Shown here piece after piece: positions 15,743-23,792 of a stretch of DNA of 64,000 nt. Position 1 is the first letter of the stretch, and every line of letters starts with the position of its first letter. Origin of the DNA: Actinomadura madurae (GTDB lineage: Bacteria; Actinomycetota; Actinomycetes; Streptosporangiales; Streptosporangiaceae). The notes beneath the pieces are model-generated. The model ran no database searches. It was given only the letters and a program-made list of their open reading frames with translations, and was not told the DNA's origin. Location: assembly GCF_900115095.1 (NCBI RefSeq), contig NZ_FOVH01000017.1, positions 1 through 64,000 on the forward strand, read 5' to 3'. The translations under genes were made by a program, and so were the position numbers.

Positions 15743-16489
15743 TCAGGAAGATTCGGCCATGTCCCTGACCTGGTGGCACAGGACGGTGAACGCGAGCGCG
15801 TCCGGCATCTGCGCGGCGACGGTCATCAGGTCCGCCCGGCCGGGACGCGCGTGCACGGTCACCAGGCCGTTCTCGATCACCACGTCGCGGACGGCGCTCC
15901 ACGGCAGCCGCTCGCCGTCCTTCTCGACACCGTCCATGTCCACCGCGAACGGGCCGAACCAGACCTCCTCCCCCGCCTTCACCTCCGCGAGGCGGCGCGG
16001 GACGATCCGGGCCGTCACCTCCCGCGCGACGGCCACGCCGAGGGCCCGGACGTCGGGGATGTCGTCGCCGAGCCGCAGCACGCTCCCGTCGTCCGCGACG
16101 ATCGTGAAGCGCCACCGGACGCGCCCGCCCGGCCCGCCGGGGACACCGGAGACCGTCACCGAGACCAGCTCGTCCCACGTGTGGCGGGTCTCGCCGCCCG
16201 GCCCGGCGACCGACAGGCCGCCGGTGTGCAGGCACGCGACCCTGTTGCGCAGGCGCGGGCGGTCGCGGCCGGCGATCCACCCGGCCGCCGCCGCGTACCC
16301 CATCGACAGGATGAGCGCCGGGACGCCCACCCACCACACGCGGTCGCGCAGGTAGACGATCGCCGCGGGGATCAGCGCCGCCGCGGCCAGGCTCAGCAGC
16401 GCCAGCCACCCCCACGTGCGGCGGCCGGCGGACCGCCCGTCGAAGACCCGGACCGGTTCGCCGAGCCGGCCCCGGGGAAGCGCCGCCAC
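15743..16489 (-). CDS. DUF6585-like membrane protein
   Basis: A 248-residue protein from GTG 16489. Two transmembrane helices at about residues 27-48 (WLALLSLAAAALIPAAIVYL) and 53-72 (VGVPALILSMGYAAAAGWIA) are followed by a cytoplasmic or external beta-rich region of two similar halves (HTGGLSVAG...TWDELVSVTV and VDMDGVEKDGERLPWSAVRD). The layout resembles actinobacterial DUF6585 proteins. Function unknown. Confidence 0.6.
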   Translation of the reverse strand: MAALPRGRLGEPVRVFDGRSAGRRTWGWLALLSLAAAALIPAAIVYLRDRVWWVGVPALILSMGYAAAAGWIAGRDRPRLRNRVACLHTGGLSVAGPGGETRHTWDELVSVTVSGVPGGPGGRVRWRFTIVADDGSVLRLGDDIPDVRALGVAVAREVTARIVPRRLAEVKAGEEVWFGPFAVDMDGVEKDGERLPWSAVRDVVIENGLVTVHARPGRADLMTVAAQMPDALAFTVLCHQVRDMAESS

Positions 16490-16696
16490 CGCGCTACCCG
16501 GCCGAGCGGGTCCGCGTCACGCTCCCGAACCTGCCGTGCGGCATCCGCTGCCCTCCCGTTGGCGTGTCGACGCCCATACCGTACGTCTCCCCGCTTATCG
16601 TGCGCAGCGACAAGGTGATCACCAAGAAGTTGCGGTTCGGCTCCGTCCCCGCTGGTTAATCTCGGCGGAGGACCCCTCCCTTCCGGAACGAGAGAC

Positions 16697-17752
16697 ATGC
16701 CATCTGACTCCTCCCGGCCCTCCTACACGCCGGCGCAGCGGCGGCTGCTGACCGCCGCCGCCGGTCTCGTCGTCGCCGCGCTGGCGGGCGGCGCGTTCGC
16801 GCTGACCTACGACACGCTCCGCGAACTCGCCCTCGCGGGACGGGTGAGCCGCCGCTGGGCGCCGCTGTACCCGGCGATGGCGGACACGCTCACCGTGATG
16901 ACGATCCTGTCGCTCGTCGTCACCCGCAACGCCCGCTGGTGGACGCGGCTGCTCCGCTGGACGCTGCTGATCGTCCTCGTCGCGGGCGGCGCGGCGATCT
17001 CCGTCCAGCGCTCGGTCCGGGGCTTCGCGGAACTGCCGGACGACGCGCTGCGCGCGGGCGTGGCGGTGGCGCCGCACGTCATGCTGGTGATCGCGGTGTG
17101 GCTGTGGCTGACGATGTTCAAGCAGATCCGCGTGGCCCGTCCCCCGGCCGAGGAGGCCGCGCCCGCCGAGACGCAGCGCGGCCACGTCAAGGTCCTGGAG
17201 CCCGCGCCGCCACCGCTCGCGCTGGCGGCCCCCGCGGGCGAGGGGGCGGAGTCCGATCCCTCGCTGGTCTTCCTGGACGAGCCCGCGCCTGAACCCGGGC
17301 CCGCGCCGGAGCCCGAGCCCGAGCCCGAACACGAGCCGGAGCCGATCCTGCCGTTCCAGGCCGAGGAGCCCGCCCGGGAGACCGTCGACGACGGAACGCA
17401 CCAGCCGGAGGAGGAGTTCGAACCGGTCGCGTACGAGGAGAGCCTGTCGTCCGAGCCGGCCCCGCCGCTCGACCCGCTGCCGGAGCCCCGCGCGCCGCTG
17501 GACCCGGCCCCGGCGTCGCTGCCCACCGACGTCGAGCTCGTCCGGAGCCGCGACCGCGCCGGCGAGGAGGAGGCCCCGGTCGCGTCGACGACCCGTCCCG
17601 ACATCGTGATGCCCGCGCCCTACGGCCCCGGCGGCGACGAGGACGACCACGACGGCCCGCCCGCCGACCGCGCCGAGGACCCGGACGCCGACGACGCGAA
17701 CCCGCCCCCGTCGAGCAACTTCCGCAGTGGCCCCACCCCGCCCGTCGACTAG
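16697..17752 (+). CDS. DUF2637-like four-helix membrane protein with acidic tail
   Basis: A 351-residue protein. Four hydrophobic helices lie in the first 140 residues (about 15-36, 57-76, 84-101, 117-137), matching the DUF2637 pattern often found in actinomycete SpdA-like or transfer-associated proteins. The remaining about 210 residues are a disordered Pro/Glu/Asp-rich tail (PEPEPEPEHEPEP), perhaps a protein-binding arm. No replication or transfer genes are nearby, so a chromosomal role is likely. Function unknown. Confidence 0.6.
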   Translation: MPSDSSRPSYTPAQRRLLTAAAGLVVAALAGGAFALTYDTLRELALAGRVSRRWAPLYPAMADTLTVMTILSLVVTRNARWWTRLLRWTLLIVLVAGGAAISVQRSVRGFAELPDDALRAGVAVAPHVMLVIAVWLWLTMFKQIRVARPPAEEAAPAETQRGHVKVLEPAPPPLALAAPAGEGAESDPSLVFLDEPAPEPGPAPEPEPEPEHEPEPILPFQAEEPARETVDDGTHQPEEEFEPVAYEESLSSEPAPPLDPLPEPRAPLDPAPASLPTDVELVRSRDRAGEEEAPVASTTRPDIVMPAPYGPGGDEDDHDGPPADRAEDPDADDANPPPSSNFRSGPTPPVD

Positions 17753-17780
17753 CCCGGCGGGTCGCGGGTAGTGAGGCGGC

Positions 17781-18566
17781 ATGAGCGCCCTCCTCGCTCG
17801 GCTTCTCGACGACGCCGGGCTCTGCCCGCCGGGCCGCGCCCCGGCGGACGCGGCGCTGCCCGCCCACCGGGAGGCCGCCCGCGACCGGGTCGTCGGCCGG
17901 TTGCGGTGCCCCGCGTCCCGGTTCGCCGAACTGCGGACCCGTCTCGTCCCGGAGGACTTCCTGGACCTCGTCCTGGTCGCCGACACCGGGATCGAGGACC
18001 TGCCGGACGCGCTGGACGCCGCGTGCGCGGAGCCGCGCGTCCGGCCGTCGGCCGTGGAGATCGCCCTGCCCGGCGACGCGGACCAGGCGCGGGCCACCGC
18101 CGTCATGCTCGCCCGGCTCCCGGCCGGGCCGCGGGCGCACATCGGGGTGCGCCGCTCGCCCGGCCGGCGCGACGCCCTGGACCGCATCGCCGCCGCCCGC
18201 GCCCGCGGCGCCGACCTCGGCGCCCACCACCGCCCGGACGGCCCGCCCGCCGACACGGCGGCCTTCATCCGGGCCTGCGCCGATCGCGATCTTCCCTTCA
18301 CCATCGCGGCGCCCTCCGGCCACGACGTCCCGAACCTCCTCCTGGCCGCGGCGGCGGCCACGCGTCAGAGAGCCACCGGCGGTGTCCTGGAGGCGCTTGA
18401 GCGGAAGGATCCGGGCGGGGTCGCCAGGGAACTGGCCGGGCTGCCCGAGGAGACGGCGCGGGCGGTGCGGCGGTCGCTGGCGGCCGTGGGCGTGCCCGAT
18501 CTCGGGGCCGCAATGGACGCCCTGGCCCTGATCAGGAAAGAGGCCTTTTCCCCGTCCGGTCGCTGA
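17781..18566 (+). CDS. hypothetical protein
   Basis: A 261-residue soluble protein from ATG 17781. No signal peptide or membrane helix. It alternates short strands and helices (DFLDLVLVADTGIEDLPDAL, PSAVEIALPGD, RAHIGVRRSPG) in a way that could form a TIM-barrel-like fold, but I recognise no active-site motif. It precedes the fumarylacetoacetase gene by 59 bp on the same strand and may be co-transcribed with it. Confidence 0.55.
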   Translation: MSALLARLLDDAGLCPPGRAPADAALPAHREAARDRVVGRLRCPASRFAELRTRLVPEDFLDLVLVADTGIEDLPDALDAACAEPRVRPSAVEIALPGDADQARATAVMLARLPAGPRAHIGVRRSPGRRDALDRIAAARARGADLGAHHRPDGPPADTAAFIRACADRDLPFTIAAPSGHDVPNLLLAAAAATRQRATGGVLEALERKDPGGVARELAGLPEETARAVRRSLAAVGVPDLGAAMDALALIRKEAFSPSGR

Positions 18567-18625
18567 CCATCGCGGGCCGCGGCACGGACCGGATGAAAGT
18601 GCATGACCGGGGAAGATAAGTGTCC

Positions 18626-19843
18626 ATGACGACCGTTTCGTGGGTTGCGGGCAGTCAGGACGGCGGCTTCGGAGTCGAGAACCTGCCGTACGGGGTGTTC
18701 GCCCGGCGGGGGGAGCTTCCCCGCGTCGGCGTGGCGATCGGGGAGCACGTCCTCGATCTCGCCGCGCTGTCCGCCGCCGGGCTGGTGGAGGACCGCCGCT
18801 ACTTCGCGTCCGGCTCGCTGAACGCCTTCATGGTCGCGGGACGGACCGCCTGGCAGGCGAACCGGGAGCGGTTGACGGAGCTGCTCACCGACGAGGCGTA
18901 CCGCGACCGGGTGGAGCCGCACCTGATCGCCGTCGCGGACGTGGAGCTGCTGAAGCCGTTCGTGGTGGCGGACTACGTCGACTTCTTCTCCTCGGAGCAT
19001 CACGCCGCCAACGCGGGCCGGATCTTCCGCCCGGACGGCGAGCCGCTGCCGCCGAACTGGAAGCGGCTGCCGGTCGGCTACCACGGCCGGTCTGGGACCG
19101 TGTACCCGTCCGGGACGCCGGTCATCCGGCCGTGCGGGCAGCGGCGGACGCCGGGCGACCTCGAACCGTCGTTCGGGCCGTCGCTGCAGCTCGACTTCGA
19201 GGTGGAGGTCGGGTTCGTGGCGGGCGTCCCTTCCGCGGCGGGGCGCGGCGTCCCGTCGGGCGCGTTCCGCGACCACGTGTTCGGGTTCGTCCTGGTGAAC
19301 GACTGGAGCGCCCGCGACCTCCAGGCGTGGGAGTCGCGGCCGCTCGGCCCGTTCCTCGGCAAGTCGTTCGCGACGTCGATCTCGCCGTGGGTGGTGCCGG
19401 TCGCGGCGCTGGAGCCGGCGCGCGTCGACCCGCCCGTCCAGGACCCGGAGCCGCTGCCGTACCTGCGGTGCGACGAGCCGTGGGGGCTGGACGTGCACCT
19501 GGAGGTCATGATCAACGGGCAGGTGGCGGCGCGGCCCCGGTTCGCGTCGATGTACTGGACGTCACCGCAGCAGCTCGCGCACGCGACGGTCAACGGCGCG
19601 CCGCTGCGCACCGGCGACCTGTTCGCGTCCGGGACGGTGTCGGGCCCCGAACGCGATCAGCGCGGCTGCCTGCTGGAGCTCACCTGGAACGGCCAGGAGC
19701 CCCTGGAACTGGACGACGGCACGAAACGCACGTGGCTGGAGGACGGCGACACGGTGACGCTCCGCGCCCAGGCTCCGGGCGCGTCGGGCTCCCGCATCAG
19801 CCTGGGCGAGGTGACCGGCACCGTCCATCCGGCCCAGGGCTGA
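18626..19843 (+). CDS. fahA: fumarylacetoacetase
   Basis: A 405-residue fumarylacetoacetate hydrolase, the last enzyme of tyrosine degradation, splitting fumarylacetoacetate to fumarate and acetoacetate. N-terminal domain with NLPYGVFARRGELPRVGVAIG; catalytic domain with YHGRSGTVYPSGTPV, LDFEVEVGFVAG and NDWSARDLQAWESRPLGPF, which supply the metal-binding acidic residues and catalytic pocket. ATG 18626 is preceded by GGGGAAGA; GTG 18620 is also possible. No other homogentisate-pathway genes are in the window. Confidence 0.92.
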   Translation: MTTVSWVAGSQDGGFGVENLPYGVFARRGELPRVGVAIGEHVLDLAALSAAGLVEDRRYFASGSLNAFMVAGRTAWQANRERLTELLTDEAYRDRVEPHLIAVADVELLKPFVVADYVDFFSSEHHAANAGRIFRPDGEPLPPNWKRLPVGYHGRSGTVYPSGTPVIRPCGQRRTPGDLEPSFGPSLQLDFEVEVGFVAGVPSAAGRGVPSGAFRDHVFGFVLVNDWSARDLQAWESRPLGPFLGKSFATSISPWVVPVAALEPARVDPPVQDPEPLPYLRCDEPWGLDVHLEVMINGQVAARPRFASMYWTSPQQLAHATVNGAPLRTGDLFASGTVSGPERDQRGCLLELTWNGQEPLELDDGTKRTWLEDGDTVTLRAQAPGASGSRISLGEVTGTVHPAQG

Positions 19844-19848
19844 CGCCG

Positions 19849-20340
19849 TCAGGCGGGCGGGAGGACCAGAGCGGTGGCGATCGCGGCCAGCCCTTCGCCG
19901 CGGCCCGTCAGGCCGAGGCCGTCGGTGGTGGTGGCGGAGATCGTGACGGGGGCGCCGCCCAGCGCCTCGGTCAGGGTCTTCTCGGCCTCCGCGCGGCGCT
20001 TGCCGATCTTCGGGCGGTTGCCGATGACCTGGATGGACACGTTGCCGATCGTGCAGCCCGCGGCGGCGACGCGGCGGGCGACCTCGCGCAGCAGGTCGAC
20101 ACCGGACGCGCCGGACCAGCGGGGATCGGACGTGCCGAAGACGGCGCCGAGATCACCCAGCCCGCATGCCGACAGGAGGGCGTCGCAGGCGGCGTGCGCG
20201 GCGACGTCGCCGTCGGAGTGGCCGGCGAGGCCGTGGCCTTCGCCGGGCCAGTCGAGGCCCGCGACCCGGAGCGGGCGCGGGACGGACGAGAACGGGTGGA
20301 CGTCGGTACCGACGCCCACCCGTGGAAGCCGCTCGGTCAA
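19849..20340 (-). CDS. ispF: 2-C-methyl-D-erythritol 2,4-cyclodiphosphate synthase
   Basis: Enzyme of the MEP isoprenoid pathway, a homotrimeric zinc enzyme. Motifs: RVGVGTDVHPF (metal-binding D and H), GHSDGDVAAHAACDALLSA, GDLGAVFGTSDPRWSGASG and a C-terminal TTTDGLGLTGRGEGLAAIA. Start is uncertain: TTG 20340 keeps the PRVG strand, GTG 20319 would trim it. It begins just 13 bp after carD. The ispD gene that often separates carD and ispF in actinobacteria is absent here and must be elsewhere. Confidence 0.92.
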   Translation of the reverse strand: MTERLPRVGVGTDVHPFSSVPRPLRVAGLDWPGEGHGLAGHSDGDVAAHAACDALLSACGLGDLGAVFGTSDPRWSGASGVDLLREVARRVAAAGCTIGNVSIQVIGNRPKIGKRRAEAEKTLTEALGGAPVTISATTTDGLGLTGRGEGLAAIATALVLPPA

Positions 20341-20353
20341 CTCGGCCGGCCGG

Positions 20354-20836
20354 TCAGCTGGCCAGGACCTCGTCGAGCAGGGCCTCTGCCTTGTCCTCGT
20401 TGGTCTTCTCGGCGAGCGCGAGCTCGCTGACCAGGATCTGGCGCGCCTTGGCCAGCATGCGCTTCTCGCCGGCCGACAGGCCGCGCTCCTTGTCGCGCCG
20501 CCAGAGGTCGCGGACGACCTCGGCGACCTTGTTGACATCGCCGGAAGCGAGCTTCTCAAGGTTCGCCTTGTACCGGCGCGACCAGTTGGTGGGCTCTTCG
20601 GTGTAGGGTGCGCGGAGCACCTCGAACACCTTCTCAAGCCCGTCCTGGCCGACGACGTCCCGGACGCCCACGTCCTCGACATTCTCGACCGGGACCCGCA
20701 CTGTCAGGTCGCCCTTGTCAACCTTCAGAACCAGATAGGTCCTGTCCTCACCCTTGATGGTGCGAGTCTCGATGGCCTCGATCCGAGCAGCCCCATGGTG
20801 GGGGTAGACGACGGTGTCGCCGACCTGGAAAGTCAT
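20354..20836 (-). CDS. carD: CarD-family RNA polymerase-binding regulator
   Basis: A 160-residue global transcription regulator that binds the RNA polymerase beta subunit and stabilises open promoter complexes, mainly at rRNA and housekeeping promoters. The N-terminal Tudor-like domain (MTFQVGDTVVYPHHGAARIE, KGDLTVRVPVENVEDVGVR) is followed by the helical DNA-binding domain (NWSRRYKANLEKLASGDVNK, GLSAGEKRMLAKARQILVSE). ATG 20836 is preceded by AAGGGGTA. The reading frame extends upstream but without a credible start. Operon with ispF. Confidence 0.95.
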   Translation of the reverse strand: MTFQVGDTVVYPHHGAARIEAIETRTIKGEDRTYLVLKVDKGDLTVRVPVENVEDVGVRDVVGQDGLEKVFEVLRAPYTEEPTNWSRRYKANLEKLASGDVNKVAEVVRDLWRRDKERGLSAGEKRMLAKARQILVSELALAEKTNEDKAEALLDEVLAS

Positions 20837-21186
20837 GTGACAAGTACCCCTTCCGCTAGAACCAGGGTAGCACGGAAACGAGGGTGTCCGAACCGACGTT
20901 CCCGACAAATGCGCAGGTCAAACCGCATTCTGGGGTATTGACAAAGCCCTTTATCGGTGCATCGCCGTCCAGTTCCCCACACTCAGCGTAGCCGACAGGG
21001 CACTCTGCCTGCGCCGGAGCGCCATTACCGGTAAGCGGTCCCCGGTTACAAGCATCCTTCACCGGAACGCGCGGACGGGTTCCATACTGGGATGTGAACA
21101 TGCCGGGTCGCGCGGGTACGAAGCGCCCGGAAGGGCCCGAACGGGACGGCGTCCCGTGGCACCCGGGTCCGCGAGGGAGGTGCTGC
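20837..21186. other. 350-bp intergenic region between divergent genes
   Basis: Divergent promoter region of carD and the membrane protein gene. It is AT-richer than its surroundings. A TTGACA occurs at 20938-20943 but no suitable -10 follows. I see no gene, hairpin terminator or RNA in it. Confidence 0.4.
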
Positions 21187-21960
21187 GTGAGGCCGGACGG
21201 CGGCGACCCGGAGCCCGACGACTACGGGCTTCCGCGCATTGACGTCGTCGTGCCCGACGACGCCCGCGAGCTGGAGCGGGACGTGGTCGCCTACCGCCGC
21301 GAGGAGCGCCGCCGCCGGCGCCGGGAGCGGACCCGCCGCCTCACCCGCCCGTTCACCCGCTTCGGCGTCGCCATCCCGATCATCGCGGGCGCGCTGCTCG
21401 TCGCGCTGCTCAGCGGCGTGCTGATGACGGCGTTCGGGCCGCGTCCCGCGCCCCGCCCGACGGGCGCCCAGCTGGCGCCGCGCCCCTCCGCGAGCCCCGG
21501 CGAGGTCGGCGGGCTGCTGCCGGACCGGCAGGTCGACCTGGTGGCCGGCGACCACACGCCGAAGCGGCTGATCGACCTGCGGCCCGGAGTGATCGCGATC
21601 GCCCCGCCCGGGTACCGGTGCGAGAACCTCGTCGCGGAGCTGGCCGGCCGGACGCAGGCGTCCACGCTGAACTTCTACCTCGTCGCCGACCCGCGCCCCG
21701 CCGGCGACCGCGAGCCCGTGTCGCTGAAGGAGCTCAGAGCGTGCGCGGGCACCGCCCACAACGGGACGCCGCAGATCCTCGAAGACCGCGACGGCGTCCT
21801 CGCCGGCTCCTACTCGCCCGCCCCCGGCACGCCCGGCCCGACGGGCTCCTCGCTCACCGCCGTGTTCGTCCAGCCGGACGGCGTCGTCACCGAGGTCGTC
21901 CACGCGCCGCGCCCCGGTCCCGAGCTGACCGGGAAGGTGGAGTCGCTGCGCTCCGGCTGA
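21187..21960 (+). CDS. single-pass membrane protein with extracytoplasmic domain
   Basis: A 257-residue protein. GTG 21187 is preceded by GGGAGG at good spacing. A very basic cytoplasmic segment (REERRRRRRERTRRLTRPFT) leads into one membrane helix (VAIPIIAGALLVALLSGVLM, about residues 58-78), a proline-rich linker and an extracytoplasmic domain of about 150 residues with two cysteines (GYRCENLVAEL, LKELRACAGTAHNG) that may form a disulfide. Function unknown. Confidence 0.6.
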   Translation: MRPDGGDPEPDDYGLPRIDVVVPDDARELERDVVAYRREERRRRRRERTRRLTRPFTRFGVAIPIIAGALLVALLSGVLMTAFGPRPAPRPTGAQLAPRPSASPGEVGGLLPDRQVDLVAGDHTPKRLIDLRPGVIAIAPPGYRCENLVAELAGRTQASTLNFYLVADPRPAGDREPVSLKELRACAGTAHNGTPQILEDRDGVLAGSYSPAPGTPGPTGSSLTAVFVQPDGVVTEVVHAPRPGPELTGKVESLRSG

Positions 21961-22131
21961 CGCACGGCTCAGGCCGAGGCACGGCTCAGGCCGACGCGCA
22001 GGGCGTGTCGGCCACCCCGGGGAGGGGGTACCGGCATGACCTCGGTACGCTTCCCCTGGCGTGTCTCACGCCGTTTTCACAACCTTCCGTGCCAAGTTCT
22101 GGAACCGATATCTCGCGAGGAGACCGACGCC

Positions 22132-23058
22132 GTGATCCGTAACAGCCGCCGAGTGGTCGTGCTCGCCATCGCGGGCGCCGTCGCCATCGCACCGGTGGTC
22201 TCCGGCTGCGGCGCCGGCGAGGAGCCACAGAGCGCCGCCCCGACGCAGCTCACCGAGGGCGTCAACGTGACGGTCCCGAAGAACAGGCCCGCGGCGCCGC
22301 AGATCGACCTGCGCAACATGTTCCTGCTGGTGCCCGAGCCGGGCAAGGCCGTCGCGCCGGGCACGTCGCTGCCCCTCTACGGCGCGATCATCAACCAGGT
22401 GAAGGGACGGGCCGACCGGCTGGTCGCGGTCAGCTCGCCGGCCTTCGGCGGACCGGGCAAGATCGACGGCGGCGCCCTGGCGCTGCCGCCCGCCGCCCCG
22501 GACGGGACGGGCAGCTTCGTCAAGCTGCTCGGCACGCCGTCCCCGACGCCGACTCCGACGCGGCAGACGCGGCGGCCGGGCGGCACGCCGACCGCCGGCG
22601 CGACCCAGCAGCCGACGGGGCAGGGCGCGACGCCGGAGCCCACCGGCCAGGGCGCCACGCCGAACGTGTCCGAGACGCCGACGTCCGGCAACACCGCGAG
22701 CCCGCGGCAGACCGTCCCGGTGCCCCAGGGCGGCGAGCAGCCCCTGGTGGTGCTGCCGTCGCTGACCCAGGAACTGCATGCCGGCGCGTCGGTGCCGGTG
22801 ACGATGCGGTTCGAGAAGGCCGGCTCCGTCGAGTTCCAGGTCCCCCTGGTGCCGCGGCAGGACGAGTACCTCTCCTACCCGCTGCCCAGCACCCCGGCGC
22901 CGTCCCCGACGCCACAGGCCTCCGGAACCCAGACCCCCGGCGGCGAGACGCCCGGCGGCCAGACGCCCGGCGGTGAGACGCCGGCCGGCCAGACCCCGGG
23001 CGGCGCCACGAGCCCCGCGCAGCCGGGCGGCACCGAGTCCCCCGCCGCCGGTCACTGA
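22132..23058 (+). CDS. lipoprotein with a split PCu(A)C-like domain
   Basis: A 308-residue lipoprotein from GTG 22132 with GAGGAG upstream. Signal peptide with a lipobox ending VVSGC (cysteine near residue 24). The fold-bearing parts LPLYGAIINQVKGRADRLVA and LTQELHAGASVPVTMRFEKA resemble the copper-chaperone PCu(A)C (DUF461) family. A Thr/Pro/Gly/Gln-rich insert of about 90 residues separates them, and a second low-complexity tail repeats TPGGETPGGQ. The methionine/histidine copper ligands are not obvious, so copper binding is doubtful. Convergent with regX3. Confidence 0.6.
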   Translation: MIRNSRRVVVLAIAGAVAIAPVVSGCGAGEEPQSAAPTQLTEGVNVTVPKNRPAAPQIDLRNMFLLVPEPGKAVAPGTSLPLYGAIINQVKGRADRLVAVSSPAFGGPGKIDGGALALPPAAPDGTGSFVKLLGTPSPTPTPTRQTRRPGGTPTAGATQQPTGQGATPEPTGQGATPNVSETPTSGNTASPRQTVPVPQGGEQPLVVLPSLTQELHAGASVPVTMRFEKAGSVEFQVPLVPRQDEYLSYPLPSTPAPSPTPQASGTQTPGGETPGGQTPGGETPAGQTPGGATSPAQPGGTESPAAGH

Positions 23059-23065
23059 CCTGGAA

Positions 23066-23106
23066 ACGCGAACGGCCCGTCCCCCGAGGACGGGCCGTTC
23101 TCGCGT
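23066..23106. terminator. bidirectional intrinsic terminator
   Basis: A 13-bp perfect stem (GAACGGCCCGTCC / GGACGGGCCGTTC) with a 5-nt loop, extended by ACGCG/CGCGT. It separates the convergent lipoprotein and regX3 genes. Confidence 0.8.
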
Positions 23107-23111
23107 TCACA

Positions 23112-23792
23112 TCACGGCTCGAACTTGTAGCCGAGCCCGCGGACGGTGACGATGTAGCGCGGCGTGGACGGCGCCTTCTCGATCTTGGCGCGGAGCCGCT
23201 TGATGTGGACGTCCAGCGTCTTGGTGTCCCCCACGTAGTCGGCGCCCCACACGCGGTCGATGAGCTGCATCCGGGTCAGGACGCGCCCGGCGTTGCGCAG
23301 CAGCACCTCCAGCAGCTCGAACTCCTTGAGCGGGAGCTGGACGGGGTCGCCGCCGACGCTGACGACGTGCCGTTCCACGTCCATCCGGACCGGGCCGGCC
23401 TCCAGCGCCGCCGGGGCGGGCTCCTCCACCTCGCCCTGGCGGCGCAGGACGGCGCGCATCCGCGCGATCAGCTCCCGGGTGGAGAACGGCTTGGTGACGT
23501 AGTCGTCGGCGCCGAGCTCCAGTCCGACGACCTTGTCGACCTCGCTGTCCTTGGCGGTCAGCATGATCACCGGCACGCTGGACTTGGCGCGCAGCTCCCG
23601 GCACACCTCGGTGCCGGGCAGGCCCGGCAGCATCAGGTCGAGGAGCACGAGGTCGGCACCGTTGCGCTCGAAGATGTCCAGCGCGTCGGGTCCGGTGGCG
23701 GCGACGGCCACCTCGAAGCCCTCCTTGCGCAGGTTGTACGACAGTGCGTCGCTGAACGACTCCTCGTCTTCCACGACGAGCACGCGGGTCAC
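23112..23792 (-). CDS. regX3: OmpR/PhoB-type response regulator RegX3 (PhoP-like)
   Basis: A 226-residue response regulator controlling the phosphate-starvation regulon. Receiver domain residues 1-115 with acidic pocket E8-D9, phospho-acceptor D52 (LLDLMLPGLPG), T79-region (MLTAKDS) and K101-region (VTKPFS); winged-helix output domain from about 130 (LPLKEFELLEVLLRNAG, DVHIKRLRAKIE, YIVTVRGLGYKFEP). GTG 23792 overlaps the senX3 stop as GTGA, so sensor and regulator are coupled. Could equally be named phoP. Confidence 0.92.
   Translation of the reverse strand: MTRVLVVEDEESFSDALSYNLRKEGFEVAVAATGPDALDIFERNGADLVLLDLMLPGLPGTEVCRELRAKSSVPVIMLTAKDSEVDKVVGLELGADDYVTKPFSTRELIARMRAVLRRQGEVEEPAPAALEAGPVRMDVERHVVSVGGDPVQLPLKEFELLEVLLRNAGRVLTRMQLIDRVWGADYVGDTKTLDVHIKRLRAKIEKAPSTPRYIVTVRGLGYKFEP

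Noticed and set aside
20930..20970. TTGACA at 20938 as a promoter -35
   Set aside because: No acceptable -10 hexamer at 16-19 bp spacing.
21046..21903. Minus-strand 285-codon frame opposite the single-pass membrane protein
   Set aside because: Gly/Arg/Val-rich shadow; the plus-strand gene has a ribosome site, basic segment and a clear membrane helix.
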